Shown here one piece after another: positions 1 to 6,462 of a stretch of 39,543 nt of DNA. Positions within the stretch are counted from its first letter, which is position 1. Every line of letters begins with the position of its first letter. The translations under genes were made by a program, and so were the position numbers. The notes beneath the pieces were generated by a model. It was not told the DNA's origin and did no database searches. It saw only the letters and a list, made by a program, of their open reading frames with translations. Source of the DNA: a virus; the IMG/VR virus record IMGVR_UViG_3300021389_000057, positions 1-39,543 of that record. One strand, 5' to 3'.

Positions 1-75
1 TGTATTACCCCACGTACCAGACTGTTCGCCCGTGGCGATTTTCTCAATACCGCTTCCTGTATATGTACTTGCCAT
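1..75 (-). CDS. Tail protein, N-terminal fragment (cut by window edge)
   Basis: Only the first 25 codons are inside the window, starting at the ATG on bases 73-75 and running off base 1. The peptide begins MASTYTGSGIEKIATGEQSG and continues TWGNT. The G-(D/E)-Q-(S/A)-G-T-W-G-N-T pattern is, from memory, typical of the start of phage tail or fibre proteins. A ribosome-binding sequence AGGAA lies on the stop codon of the upstream gene, so the two are co-translated. It is the last gene of the structural operon that is visible here. The rest must lie on missing sequence or, if the genome is circular or permuted, beyond the other end. Confidence 0.6.
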   Translation of the reverse strand, partial: MASTYTGSGIEKIATGEQSGTWGNT

Positions 76-84
76 TTTGTTTCC

Positions 85-606
85 TTACGCCGCTATTTCA
101 GTCCAAATTGTATTTGCATCTGGGATTATCTTACCCCAAACAGTTGTACGGCTCGCCTCGCCCGTGGCAAAAATGCCCGTTGGGTACACATTCGCATCTC
201 CAATTACTGTAACAGAACCGACCTGCCCTGTCGAGATGATGCCCGTTGGAGCAACCGGGACGATTTGATTAGTTTTTAAAGTGACTGTGCCAACCGCACC
301 CGTACCCGCAACGCCTGTTACGGAACATACTGCATTTGCAACAATTGTTACATCGTCAACGGCACCCGTACCCGCAACGCCCGTGACACTTACGTTTACT
401 CCAGCACCGACTGTAATAGAAACACTTCCAACTAAGCCAGAAGCGGCCAGTCCTGTCGCGGGTACAGACGCTGCGCCTTCAATAGATACTGTGCCTATCG
501 CGCCAGTAGCAGAAACAGGAAATGCTACATCGTTGCCCCACGTACCAGAACCCCACGCTTGTGTGGAGGAGTTCCAGCCAGAAAAAACAACCTTCGCATC
601 CGCCAT
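85..606 (-). CDS. Fibre-like structural protein with tandem Thr-Gly repeats
   Basis: A 173-residue acid-poor, Gly/Ala/Thr/Val-rich protein. After an N-terminal segment with a GSGTWGN motif (about residues 18-25), residues 30-150 are made of about six imperfect repeats of roughly 22-24 residues, each built round an ATG-x-x-(A/S)TG-x-VG-x-V-x-V pattern. Repeats of this kind form beta-rich rods or solenoids in phage fibres; that fold is an inference. It lies between a 149-aa structural protein and the tail-protein fragment at the window edge, with short gaps, in the late operon. Probable role: tail fibre or virion appendage. I cannot name an ortholog. Confidence 0.6.
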   Translation of the reverse strand: MADAKVVFSGWNSSTQAWGSGTWGNDVAFPVSATGAIGTVSIEGAASVPATGLAASGLVGSVSITVGAGVNVSVTGVAGTGAVDDVTIVANAVCSVTGVAGTGAVGTVTLKTNQIVPVAPTGIISTGQVGSVTVIGDANVYPTGIFATGEASRTTVWGKIIPDANTIWTEIAA

Positions 607-609
607 TTT

Positions 610-1059
610 CTAAGCTATACGAATAAGGGCGTTAGACGCGTCTGCGGTTGGAAACACAATTTGGAAGTCTCCTGAAGTTGAAGCTTTGTCAGAGCCAAAG
701 TCCAAAACAACTACTGTATTAGTAGTTCCTGATCCAGCGCCTTCAGTTGTGTTATAGATTAAAGCACCCCGTGCAGTAATCGTTGCAGACGTAAACGTAA
801 GATCTGCAAAATCTGTAAACGCCGTTGTACCGGATGTGGTTGGATCGACGCGAGTTAATGTCCCGCCCCCTGCGCTATATGAACCAGAGTTGCTAACCTC
901 ATTAGTCGAAGTGTAGTCCGTAGTCGCCGCTGTAAACGAAGCGCTATTGGTATACAAAGCTAATTTGAAGGTATCACCGCCTGAATTTAAAAAATTGTGC
1001 CCACCTTCAAGAAGCTCTTTTTTAAAAGAGGTACACATAAAGTTTCCGCTGAAAGCCAT
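610..1059 (-). CDS. Structural protein, conserved in marine phages (unknown role)
   Basis: 149 residues beginning MAFSGNFMCTSFKKELLEGG, then a Thr/Ser/Gly-rich beta-type sequence with few charges. The opening segment, followed by a strand-rich body, resembles small virion proteins that I recall from tail regions of uncultured marine phages; no function is established to my knowledge. It starts one base after the stop of the 98-aa gene upstream, and the fibre-like gene follows three bases later, so it is part of the tightly packed late operon. Possible roles: tail tip, fibre base or capsid decoration. The sequence alone does not choose among them. Confidence 0.55.
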   Translation of the reverse strand: MAFSGNFMCTSFKKELLEGGHNFLNSGGDTFKLALYTNSASFTAATTDYTSTNEVSNSGSYSAGGGTLTRVDPTTSGTTAFTDFADLTFTSATITARGALIYNTTEGAGSGTTNTVVVLDFGSDKASTSGDFQIVFPTADASNALIRIA

Positions 1060-1060
1060 T

Positions 1061-1357
1061 TTAAAGTCTCCTTATAAGTTCAGCAAGTTTCGGATGCCCT
1101 GCATCTATAAGGGCGTTATACACAGTTGTACGATCACTGCGAATAGCTTGACGCATGTAGTAGGCAACAGTGCGTTCCATTTCTGCCTTGTAGGCATTTG
1201 CCTGATCTCTAATCGCAGGGTGTGTTGAATCAGATACACTTATCAGTTTACCCACACAGTCCTTTGATATCTCTTCAGGTGTAAACCCACGATTATGGGT
1301 TGTTTGTACTCCAACAATAGATTCGCTTTGAGGTACATCTACCTTCACACTAAACAT
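1061..1357 (-). CDS. Conserved hypothetical protein, 98 aa
   Basis: 98 residues. The N-terminal third is polar, and residues about 45-98 look alpha-helical with alternating charges (AYKAEMERTVAYYMRQAIRS region) ending LAELIRRL. No catalytic motif or membrane segment is visible. It directly follows the head-tail adaptor gene with no gap (adaptor stop at 1358) and precedes the 149-aa structural gene. The position suggests a virion or assembly component. Unrecognised beyond being a typical small gene of this module. Confidence 0.5.
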   Translation of the reverse strand: MFSVKVDVPQSESIVGVQTTHNRGFTPEEISKDCVGKLISVSDSTHPAIRDQANAYKAEMERTVAYYMRQAIRSDRTTVYNALIDAGHPKLAELIRRL

Positions 1358-2011
1358 TTATAGCTCCAGCCTTGGTTCGCTACGATAACTATCGCGTTTC
1401 AGTCTACCCTCACCTAAAATCATAAGTCGCTTTAACGCTTCTTGGTACTTTTCTTCATACTGAGCAAGCAAATCAGCATCACCCTTCATGAATATGTAAG
1501 CTTCTACAAGAGACCCGTACAGCAAAGCAACCTCTGCATTATCACCAAGCCAAGATGTTGATGATGTAACTATAGACGGTGGATCGTAATAATAGTGCAA
1601 TTGAACTTCATATGCGGCATCTGGGGTTGGGCCTAATATAAAGTTTCCAGAAGAGTTAGTTGATGTGAAGTCACCATCAAACTCAGCGTAATACTTAGGT
1701 CTGGAATATGCTGTCTTTGATGGATACGCCTCTCTAACAAAATTAACATCTTTGTTGAGAAGGAAGTGATAGTCTCCATCGCCATCTATAACTGCCATAG
1801 AAAAGGGTGCCAAGAAGTCTGATGGCCTAGCTATGAACCTAACCTGCTGGGTCATGTTCGCCGTAACATTCTTGCGGAGTTCAGGAATTAACACAGTTCT
1901 ATGTATTTTTTCTTCTGCCTGACGAACAAACGTAGGGATTTCAGCGACAAAAGTTGTCTCATCATTCTCCGTGTAAGCCTGTATAGCTGCTGTTAATTCT
2001 GAATAGTTCAT
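1358..2011 (-). CDS. Head-to-tail adaptor protein (tail tubular / connector type)
   Basis: 217 residues. The start MNYSELTAAIQAYTENDETT, an FVRQAEEKIHR helix near residue 30, the LLNKDVNFVREAYP segment and a PKYYAEF motif match, from memory, the adaptor proteins that bridge portal and tail in short-tailed marine phages (functional equivalent of T7 gp11 or the P22 connector proteins). The C-terminal third is helical. A perfect copy of the dispersed palindrome (2005-2018) covers the start codon, and a one-mismatch copy (1594-1607) lies inside the gene; bound protein at 2005 could affect transcription entering this gene. A second adaptor-like protein is encoded at 3733-4413. Confidence 0.75.
   Translation of the reverse strand: MNYSELTAAIQAYTENDETTFVAEIPTFVRQAEEKIHRTVLIPELRKNVTANMTQQVRFIARPSDFLAPFSMAVIDGDGDYHFLLNKDVNFVREAYPSKTAYSRPKYYAEFDGDFTSTNSSGNFILGPTPDAAYEVQLHYYYDPPSIVTSSTSWLGDNAEVALLYGSLVEAYIFMKGDADLLAQYEEKYQEALKRLMILGEGRLKRDSYRSEPRLEL
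1594..1607. repeat. Dispersed palindrome, one mismatch
   Basis: AGTGC-AATT-GAACT inside the adaptor gene, 411 bp from the perfect copy at 2005; T to G variant in the left half. Confidence 0.55.
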
Positions 2012-2018
2012 TTGAACT
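2005..2018. repeat. Dispersed 14-bp palindrome, perfect copy over a start codon
   Basis: AGTTC-ATTT-GAACT; on the minus strand it contains the ATG (2009-2011) of the head-tail adaptor gene and part of its ribosome-binding region. Confidence 0.85.
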
Positions 2019-2023
2019 TTCCT

Positions 2024-2413
2024 TTAGGATATTCTAAACCTGCCACCTTGAGTGGCAGCACCCATGCCACGGCACACCTTGCCACCACCAGCCTTCTTTA
2101 CCACTTTTTTAGCTGCTCTACCTGCTGCTGCCGCTACGCCCGGTAATGCTGGTTGCACCATTGCTGCTGCAATATTTCTTAACCCATCCCCAGTCTTCTT
2201 AGCCCTATCCTTGCCCCCTCTTTTGGGTTTGGGTTTATCTTTCTTAGGATTTTCCCCAGCGTCAATAGAAGCGTTTATCTCCGATTTGGTCATACCAGCC
2301 AGAAGCTCTTCCGTTTTAATGTCGCCTTCGCGGCGTCTTTCCATAGCATCGGGGCGTTTAGGTGGACGCTTTGATCCCGGTTGGGCTGGTTTAGCTTTAG
2401 GTTTCGTTGCCAT
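2024..2413 (-). CDS. Small very basic Lys/Pro/Ala-rich virion-type protein
   Basis: 129 residues from the ATG at 2411-2413. The frame is open further upstream, but this ATG has AGAGGA eight bases before it, inside the end of the previous gene. Residues 1-45 are rich in Lys, Pro and Arg; a short acidic helix (TEELLAGMTKSEI) follows; then another Lys/Gly block, an Ala-rich stretch (about residues 80-105) and a C-terminal GMGAATQGGRFRIS. No enzyme motif. It is one of five small, strongly basic proteins encoded between 2024 and 5271, which suggests binding to packaged DNA or to the capsid interior. Function not established. Confidence 0.6.
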   Translation of the reverse strand: MATKPKAKPAQPGSKRPPKRPDAMERRREGDIKTEELLAGMTKSEINASIDAGENPKKDKPKPKRGGKDRAKKTGDGLRNIAAAMVQPALPGVAAAAGRAAKKVVKKAGGGKVCRGMGAATQGGRFRIS

Positions 2414-2417
2414 ATCT

Positions 2418-3092
2418 TTAATCCTCTTGGTACAGGTTATCGAATATTTTGTTGACATCCATAGTATAGTCTAAATCGGATTTTGAATAGTGTATATGTT
2501 GAGATGGCTTGAAGTCTGGGGCACCAGTACCAGTCTCAAACCACGCAGGATGAGTAACCCTTACACGATTGTTAGGCAGTGCCACCACATTACCAGTCCA
2601 TTCCCCAGCGTCTAAAAGCTGCATAACATGGCTTTGCTTATGTTGCGCTGGGTCATCCGCTATCTCACCTTCCGAATAATCAACGGTGAACATATACTTT
2701 GCAGGATACATATTCCCATCTATCTTTGCCAACCAAGGACATGGTGTTGCCCTGTCCAAGACGTACACAGCATGGTTGTAGGACGAACAGTCCCAAGGCT
2801 GGGCATCATGCACAGCCATAGCAGAAGGCCACTCATTGAGCGGCTCATCGGCTACAAGAGCGGTTATAGGCATTCTCGCCCACATTGCGCCACCATGTAC
2901 ATTCTCATCTCCTTCTTCATCCGCTTCGCATCCCGTAAAGATAACTTGAAAGCTCAAGCATCTATTTGGCATTGTCGTTACCGCTATTGCCATCGCGTGT
3001 AAGAACTCGCCGTGGTATTGTTCATGGTTGTGAGTATACTCACGGCGAACCCAGCACTTGAAGTGCGGTATGTTACTTTGCAAATAAGCCAA
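2418..3092 (-). CDS. Conserved hypothetical protein, 224 aa
   Basis: 224 residues, beginning MAYLQSNIPHFKCWVRREYT. Rich in His, Trp, Cys and aromatic residues, unlike its neighbours. It has no signal peptide, no membrane segment and no catalytic motif I recognise. I recall near-identical N-termini in uncultured marine phages, always in the structural region, without assigned function. Its stop codon carries the ribosome-binding site of the next gene (2024-2413). It could be a virion protein or a non-structural assembly factor. Its globular composition argues against a fibre role. Confidence 0.55.
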   Translation of the reverse strand: MAYLQSNIPHFKCWVRREYTHNHEQYHGEFLHAMAIAVTTMPNRCLSFQVIFTGCEADEEGDENVHGGAMWARMPITALVADEPLNEWPSAMAVHDAQPWDCSSYNHAVYVLDRATPCPWLAKIDGNMYPAKYMFTVDYSEGEIADDPAQHKQSHVMQLLDAGEWTGNVVALPNNRVRVTHPAWFETGTGAPDFKPSQHIHYSKSDLDYTMDVNKIFDNLYQED

Positions 3093-3112
3093 TCTATCCC
3101 CCCAAGTTGACT

Positions 3113-3412
3113 TTACTTTTTAGTCTTACCGCCTTTAGCGTAACCTTTTTTCTTTTTCATCATGGCCCCGCCTTTCGCGTAACCCTTTTTCTTCATCATC
3201 ATAGCGCCACCCATTTTCTTTTTAGCAGCGCCACCTTTTTTCATTTTGCCTACACCATCAGCCGCAAACGCTGGGACACTCTTCCCATTCTTTTTGACCA
3301 TAGGCATCTTGCCACCTGACTTCATTGCCACGGGCTTTTTCTTTTTCATTGCGCCGCCAGCCATCTTCTTAGCAACGCCGCCTTTAGCATAGCCTTTTTT
3401 CTTCATCGCCAT
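3113..3412 (-). CDS. Lys/Gly/Met-rich repetitive basic protein
   Basis: 99 residues, about one-third lysine, with only one or two acidic residues. It consists largely of repeats of KKKGYAKGG (at least three copies: residues about 4-12, 74-82 and 87-95) interspersed with KKMGGAMM-type blocks. The composition recalls bacterial and viral DNA-compacting tails, and I recall similar Lys/Gly repeat proteins in marine phage structural modules. The repetition is also visible in the DNA. Probable role: binds DNA in or during filling of the capsid. This is inference from charge only; processing into smaller peptides is equally possible. Confidence 0.55.
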   Translation of the reverse strand: MAMKKKGYAKGGVAKKMAGGAMKKKKPVAMKSGGKMPMVKKNGKSVPAFAADGVGKMKKGGAAKKKMGGAMMMKKKGYAKGGAMMKKKKGYAKGGKTKK

Positions 3413-3421
3413 TTTAAACTC

Positions 3422-3736
3422 CTATGTTGTTTCGACGGTAACAGTTCCAACTTCAGCTTTCATAAACTGAAGCTCGTTCCATACAGGATTCCACCCAAAC
3501 AATCCGCGACTTTCAGCCAAAGACGTATCAGGCCTTGGATTTCTCAAAGACTGGGGATCGTTTATCTTTACTCTACCCAAAAAGTTTTGTGGTTGGTCTG
3601 GGTCAACAACATCACGGCCTACCAAGAATCCAGTCTTAACGCCGTTGTTAAACTCAGGCACAAGATCAGCCAAAGGATATCTGAACCCTGTCTTGTCACA
3701 GTAACCAAAAGCGTACTTCCCTCTAGCGTAACTCAT
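3422..3736 (-). CDS. Structural-module protein, 104 aa
   Basis: 104 residues starting MSYARGKYAFGYCDKTGFRY, with a motif block VGRDVVDPDQPQNFLGR around residues 40-56. Similar short proteins sit beside head-tail adaptors in marine phage genomes that I recall, and the CDKTGFRYPLADL part resembles a small metal-binding or treble-clef-like start, but only one Cys is present, so metal binding is not supported. It overlaps the upstream adaptor gene by four bases (ATGA), indicating translational coupling to the adaptor. Likely a connector accessory or stopper protein; not proven. Confidence 0.55.
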   Translation of the reverse strand: MSYARGKYAFGYCDKTGFRYPLADLVPEFNNGVKTGFLVGRDVVDPDQPQNFLGRVKINDPQSLRNPRPDTSLAESRGLFGWNPVWNELQFMKAEVGTVTVETT

Positions 3737-4413
3737 CCTGCACCCGTCATAAATGTGTTAAACGGGACAAACTTAATTGATGCTGTCTCTTCATCTTCCC
3801 CAGCGGCAAGCTGAAACTGGAACTCATACTCTTGTTTTAACCCAGCAGCCATCTGTGGGTTCTTTTTCATGGCAATATAGTAAGCCATACCCGCGACTAA
3901 ACATGGAACAAATCGAGGCGGTACAGATGATACCTCTGTACCTATGCCAGATGACAACCCGTCAATACCCTTTAACCTATGATACGCTATTTGATAGGTT
4001 GTTGTGTTATCAGGAACAGGCCACAAGGTTACTTTTGTTTCTGTCGGGAGCCTTTGGACGTAGATTTGGGTCGGCCTACCTTCCGTGTTTTTGTTGGTTT
4101 GCTGGGCGTAGGTCGAGACACTGACTCTTTCGAGCGAGGTGTCGATTTGGTTTGTGCCTGTTCCTGTGCGGATTTGGTGTTCGATAATGTCGATTGTATC
4201 CGCAGGAAGGGTATACGTTGCCGTACCCGCTGTAACAGCGAGCGTACCCGCTTCAATAGTGAAGAGATTAAGGCCACGATTTTGCCACTCCAATGTTAAA
4301 AGGTTTAAACTTCTTCGTGCAGTTTTAAGATCATACCCACTACGCATCTCAAGGCCAGCCCGTTCATAGGCTTCCTCAAAGATCTCTGGCATGTCGGGGG
4401 TTACTACAGCCAT
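3733..4413 (-). CDS. P22 gp4-like head completion / connector protein
   Basis: 226 residues. The N-terminal helix segment EEAYERAGLEMRSGYDLKTA, followed by RRSLNLLTLEWQNRGLNLFT (residues about 12-50), matches from memory the start of P22 gp4-like packaged-DNA stabilisation proteins, which attach beneath the portal ring after packaging. A beta-rich middle (YTLPADTIDIIEHQIR, then LWPVPD) and a helical C-terminus with AAGLKQEYEFQFQLA fit the family. It overlaps the genes on both sides (start with 4413, stop with 3736), so stoichiometry is probably set by translational coupling. With 1358-2011 it gives the two adaptor layers expected in a short-tailed phage. Confidence 0.75.
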   Translation of the reverse strand: MAVVTPDMPEIFEEAYERAGLEMRSGYDLKTARRSLNLLTLEWQNRGLNLFTIEAGTLAVTAGTATYTLPADTIDIIEHQIRTGTGTNQIDTSLERVSVSTYAQQTNKNTEGRPTQIYVQRLPTETKVTLWPVPDNTTTYQIAYHRLKGIDGLSSGIGTEVSSVPPRFVPCLVAGMAYYIAMKKNPQMAAGLKQEYEFQFQLAAGEDEETASIKFVPFNTFMTGAG

Positions 4414-4676
4414 TATGTCACCACGCTCCTAAACCGTTTGGTTTTCTTTGCAATCTTTTTAGGCTGCTTGGCAACCTGCTTGCCCTTCTTGGTGGCCTCG
4501 CGTTTCTTCTTTGTAGTAGCGGCGTACTCCGCAGAGGTCAAAGACTTGATAGCCTTCTCAGGAAGGTATCGCTCGCCTGTAGCCTTGCTTCCTTGCGTCG
4601 ATGGCTTGCCAGACTTTGTTCGCCACTTCTGCTTTGTCCAAGACTTCAAGCTCTTCTGTGACTTCTTGAGCGCCAT
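4413..4676 (-). CDS. Small basic protein with SLKxWTxQKWxTKSGK motif
   Basis: 87 residues, more than one quarter Lys/Arg. It opens MALKKSQKSLKSWTKQKWRT, continues with KSGKPS, then TGERYLPEKAIKSLTSAEYA and a C-terminal Lys-rich tail ending KKTKRFRSVVT. I recall this domain as a small basic protein family shared between marine phages and large eukaryotic DNA viruses; the role is unknown and an HMM search is needed for the family name. It overlaps the upstream adaptor gene by one base and the next basic gene by one base. Probable DNA- or capsid-associated protein. Confidence 0.6.
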   Translation of the reverse strand: MALKKSQKSLKSWTKQKWRTKSGKPSTQGSKATGERYLPEKAIKSLTSAEYAATTKKKREATKKGKQVAKQPKKIAKKTKRFRSVVT

Positions 4677-4966
4677 TAACCTCTATAGCCCCCACCCTTA
4701 GCCTTGTATTCTTTAGCAACCATCTGGGCTTTTCTTGCCGACCACTGGCCCGGTTTCCCGCCCTTGCTGCCAGCCTTGTACTTTGCCACAAGGCGCTTAC
4801 GCATTTCTGGCTTTGTGTAGTTTCCAGCAGCATTAACACCAGACTTTTTCTTTTTAGTTTTACCACCCTTACCAAAGCGAATGATGTCAAGATCTTTAGC
4901 ATCATCACCTGTAGAGGTTCTGTTACCTGTTAGTTGACTGCCCATCTGAGAACGCGAGATAGCCAT
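4676..4966 (-). CDS. Small basic protein with GQWSARKAQ motif
   Basis: 96 residues from the ATG at 4964-4966; an in-frame GTG six bases upstream is less likely. The N-terminal half is polar with an IIRFGKGG-type motif near residues 30-36. The C-terminal half contains NYTKPEMRKRLVAKYKAGSK and then GGKPGQWSARKAQMVAKEYK. The latter motif pair is, from memory, found in small basic proteins of marine phages and giant viruses. The start overlaps the stop of the preceding basic gene, so at least three basic proteins are translationally chained. Function unknown; binding to DNA or to other virion proteins is inferred from charge. Confidence 0.6.
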   Translation of the reverse strand: MAISRSQMGSQLTGNRTSTGDDAKDLDIIRFGKGGKTKKKKSGVNAAGNYTKPEMRKRLVAKYKAGSKGGKPGQWSARKAQMVAKEYKAKGGGYRG

Positions 4967-5271
4967 TACCACTTCACCTTATCAGCCCAGTATGCAGCAC
5001 TCATCTTGCCCTTTTTAATATTCTTACCATGACGGGCTTTAAAGCTTGCACGTTTCTTTTTCATCTTGTCGCCCTCGCCAGCCTTTGGTTTCCCTGCTGT
5101 CTTAGCACCCTGCTCACCAAACCTAATTGTCTTAACCTTCTCCCCATCTTTAGCCACAACAACGTGTGACTTCTTTGGGTGACTTGGTGTGCGCTTAGGC
5201 TTGTTGAATCCAGAAACCCCCGCTCTTGCTAAGCGGGGATCTTTTTTTGATTTTGTTTTTTTCTCAGCCAT
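4966..5271 (-). CDS. Small basic protein with SFKARHxKN motif
   Basis: 101 residues, strongly basic. Motifs in order: LARAGVSGFNKPKRTPSHPK (about residues 14-33), VVVAKDGEKVKTIRFGEQG (about 36-54), then RASFKARHGKN and GKMSAAYWADKVKW at the C-terminus. The IRFG, SF(K/R)ARH and Tyr-Trp motifs recur in small proteins of many phages that I recall, but no role is known to me. It is first in the chain of three overlapping basic genes. An IRFG motif also appears in the following gene, so the two may be distant relatives. Confidence 0.6.
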   Translation of the reverse strand: MAEKKTKSKKDPRLARAGVSGFNKPKRTPSHPKKSHVVVAKDGEKVKTIRFGEQGAKTAGKPKAGEGDKMKKKRASFKARHGKNIKKGKMSAAYWADKVKW

Positions 5272-5274
5272 GAC

Positions 5275-5559
5275 CTACTCAAAAAATATTGTAACGCTTA
5301 CGTTTGATGGTAGGGAAGCGTACACTCCATTCTTAGCTAGGATGCCATCCCCCGGTATTATTATATCAACCGTGCTTACAGCCTTTTCATCAACTTCAAG
5401 CAAAACTGTACCTGATGCTGCGGATGCATTATCATAAAATACGACATCACCTGAACCTCCAGATGTCGTATTCACAACCACACCTCTTAGTCGGCACCTT
5501 CGATTTACAAGTGCCGCTGAGGTATGCGAGTGTATAGATAGTACATCATTACCAGCCAT
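5275..5559 (-). CDS. Small structural protein, paralog of 5563-5850
   Basis: 94 residues, beta-rich, neutral to acidic. It shares layout and motifs with the next upstream gene: MAG at the start, an RxRxxGV(V/L)V strand near residue 20-27, a small-residue loop with S-G-(x)-L-L, then IPGDGILAKNGVYASL and a terminal strand ending in Glu. The gap to its paralog is three bases, so this is a tandem duplication that has diverged. Possible role: capsid decoration or trimeric virion plug. No specific family recognised. Confidence 0.5.
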   Translation of the reverse strand: MAGNDVLSIHSHTSAALVNRRCRLRGVVVNTTSGGSGDVVFYDNASAASGTVLLEVDEKAVSTVDIIIPGDGILAKNGVYASLPSNVSVTIFFE

Positions 5560-5562
5560 ACA

Positions 5563-5850
5563 TCACTCCAGTAATAGAGTTATCACTGAACCAGTGCCTG
5601 ATAGAGCAGACACATAAGCACCATTATCAGCAAGTATACCATCGTTAGGAAGGAACACATCGTTCCATCCCGCTGGAAGAGTTAGATCCAACAGAGTGTC
5701 TCCTGATGCAGAGCCATTCTTAATGGTGAAGGCTGTGATATTAGTGGCATACACCAAGACGCCCTGTATTCGACTTCGTGCGGGGCCAACGACCCCTGCA
5801 CTAAATCCTGATGTTGCGACATTAAATGCCCGTATTTCTTGACCAGCCAT
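5563..5850 (-). CDS. Small structural protein, paralog of 5275-5559
   Basis: 95 residues, beginning MAGQEIRAFNVATSG. It contains RSRIQGVLVYATN, GDTLLDL and LPNDGILADNGAYVSALSG, which align by eye with the corresponding positions of the 94-aa neighbour (DGILA(K/D)NG.Y.S is nearly identical). No catalytic residues or membrane segments. It follows the 156-aa structural protein after ten bases. Likely a virion surface or decoration protein present in multiple copies. Function is inferred from position only. Confidence 0.5.
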   Translation of the reverse strand: MAGQEIRAFNVATSGFSAGVVGPARSRIQGVLVYATNITAFTIKNGSASGDTLLDLTLPAGWNDVFLPNDGILADNGAYVSALSGTGSVITLLLE

Positions 5851-5860
5851 CTAGGCCTCC

Positions 5861-6331
5861 TTACGGCTGAACAGCCGTATTAAACGCTTGAGCATACATC
5901 ACTGTTATAACAACTGATCCCGCATTAGTACCTGCACTTGAGGTAGCTGTTAGTTTTAAATCAGATGCACCAGTATTTTTCCATGTAAGTGTACCACCGC
6001 CAGAAGCGCCTAACGCCTTGATACCTACAGTAGTTCCAGAAGCGACAGCATTAACGAGAGTTGCTGCACCACCTACAGTATCACCAACACTAATATTTGT
6101 CGTAGTGTTAGCAGCCACTTCTAAATCAATGATGATGTCTACGATTTTTGAGTTGGCAGGGATTACCACATTTGTGGCTTCTGCTGCGACAGCGCCGCCA
6201 GAAATATCCATTACATGTTGTTGAGTCATTACAACATAACCTACGTTTGCTATGTCTGACCCAACAGTAGTGCCCGTTGTGTTGCGAATGTTGCCAGCCC
6301 GTATAGGACCAGAAAAAGTAGTAGTACCCAT
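5861..6331 (-). CDS. Structural protein, 156 aa, beta-rich
   Basis: 156 residues, Gly/Thr/Ala/Val-rich with almost no Lys or Arg. It starts MGTTTFSGPIRAGNIRNTTG, a form I recall from marine phage virion proteins encoded next to the capsid gene. The body alternates short beta strands and small-residue turns (SGGTLTWKNTGASDLKLTAT). It is the first gene after the capsid terminator (6404-6438) on the minus strand, 82 bases beyond it, so it may need its own promoter or terminator read-through. Candidate capsid decoration or head fibre protein. Confidence 0.55.
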   Translation of the reverse strand: MGTTTFSGPIRAGNIRNTTGTTVGSDIANVGYVVMTQQHVMDISGGAVAAEATNVVIPANSKIVDIIIDLEVAANTTTNISVGDTVGGAATLVNAVASGTTVGIKALGASGGGTLTWKNTGASDLKLTATSSAGTNAGSVVITVMYAQAFNTAVQP

Positions 6332-6403
6332 GTTGATCTCCTGTCTGGGTTAGTCAAACACACCATGTGTTTGTCAGGGATGTGGAGATATTAACATATA
6401 AAC

Positions 6404-6438
6404 AAAAAAAATAAAGGGGCAACTTTCGCCGCCCCTTT
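6404..6438 (-). terminator. Intrinsic terminator after the capsid gene
   Basis: On the minus strand an 8-bp perfect stem (AAAGGGGC paired with GCCCCTTT, 10-base loop) is followed by a run of eight T. It lies 25 bases after the capsid stop codon, just beyond a perfect copy of the dispersed palindrome (6448-6461). It probably sets a high transcript level for capsid relative to downstream genes. Confidence 0.9.
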
Positions 6439-6447
6439 ACCAATAAA

Positions 6448-6461
6448 AGTTCTATTGAACT
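6448..6461. repeat. Dispersed 14-bp palindrome, perfect copy
   Basis: AGTTC-TATT-GAACT, between the capsid stop codon and its terminator hairpin. Confidence 0.85.
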
Positions 6462-6462
6462 A

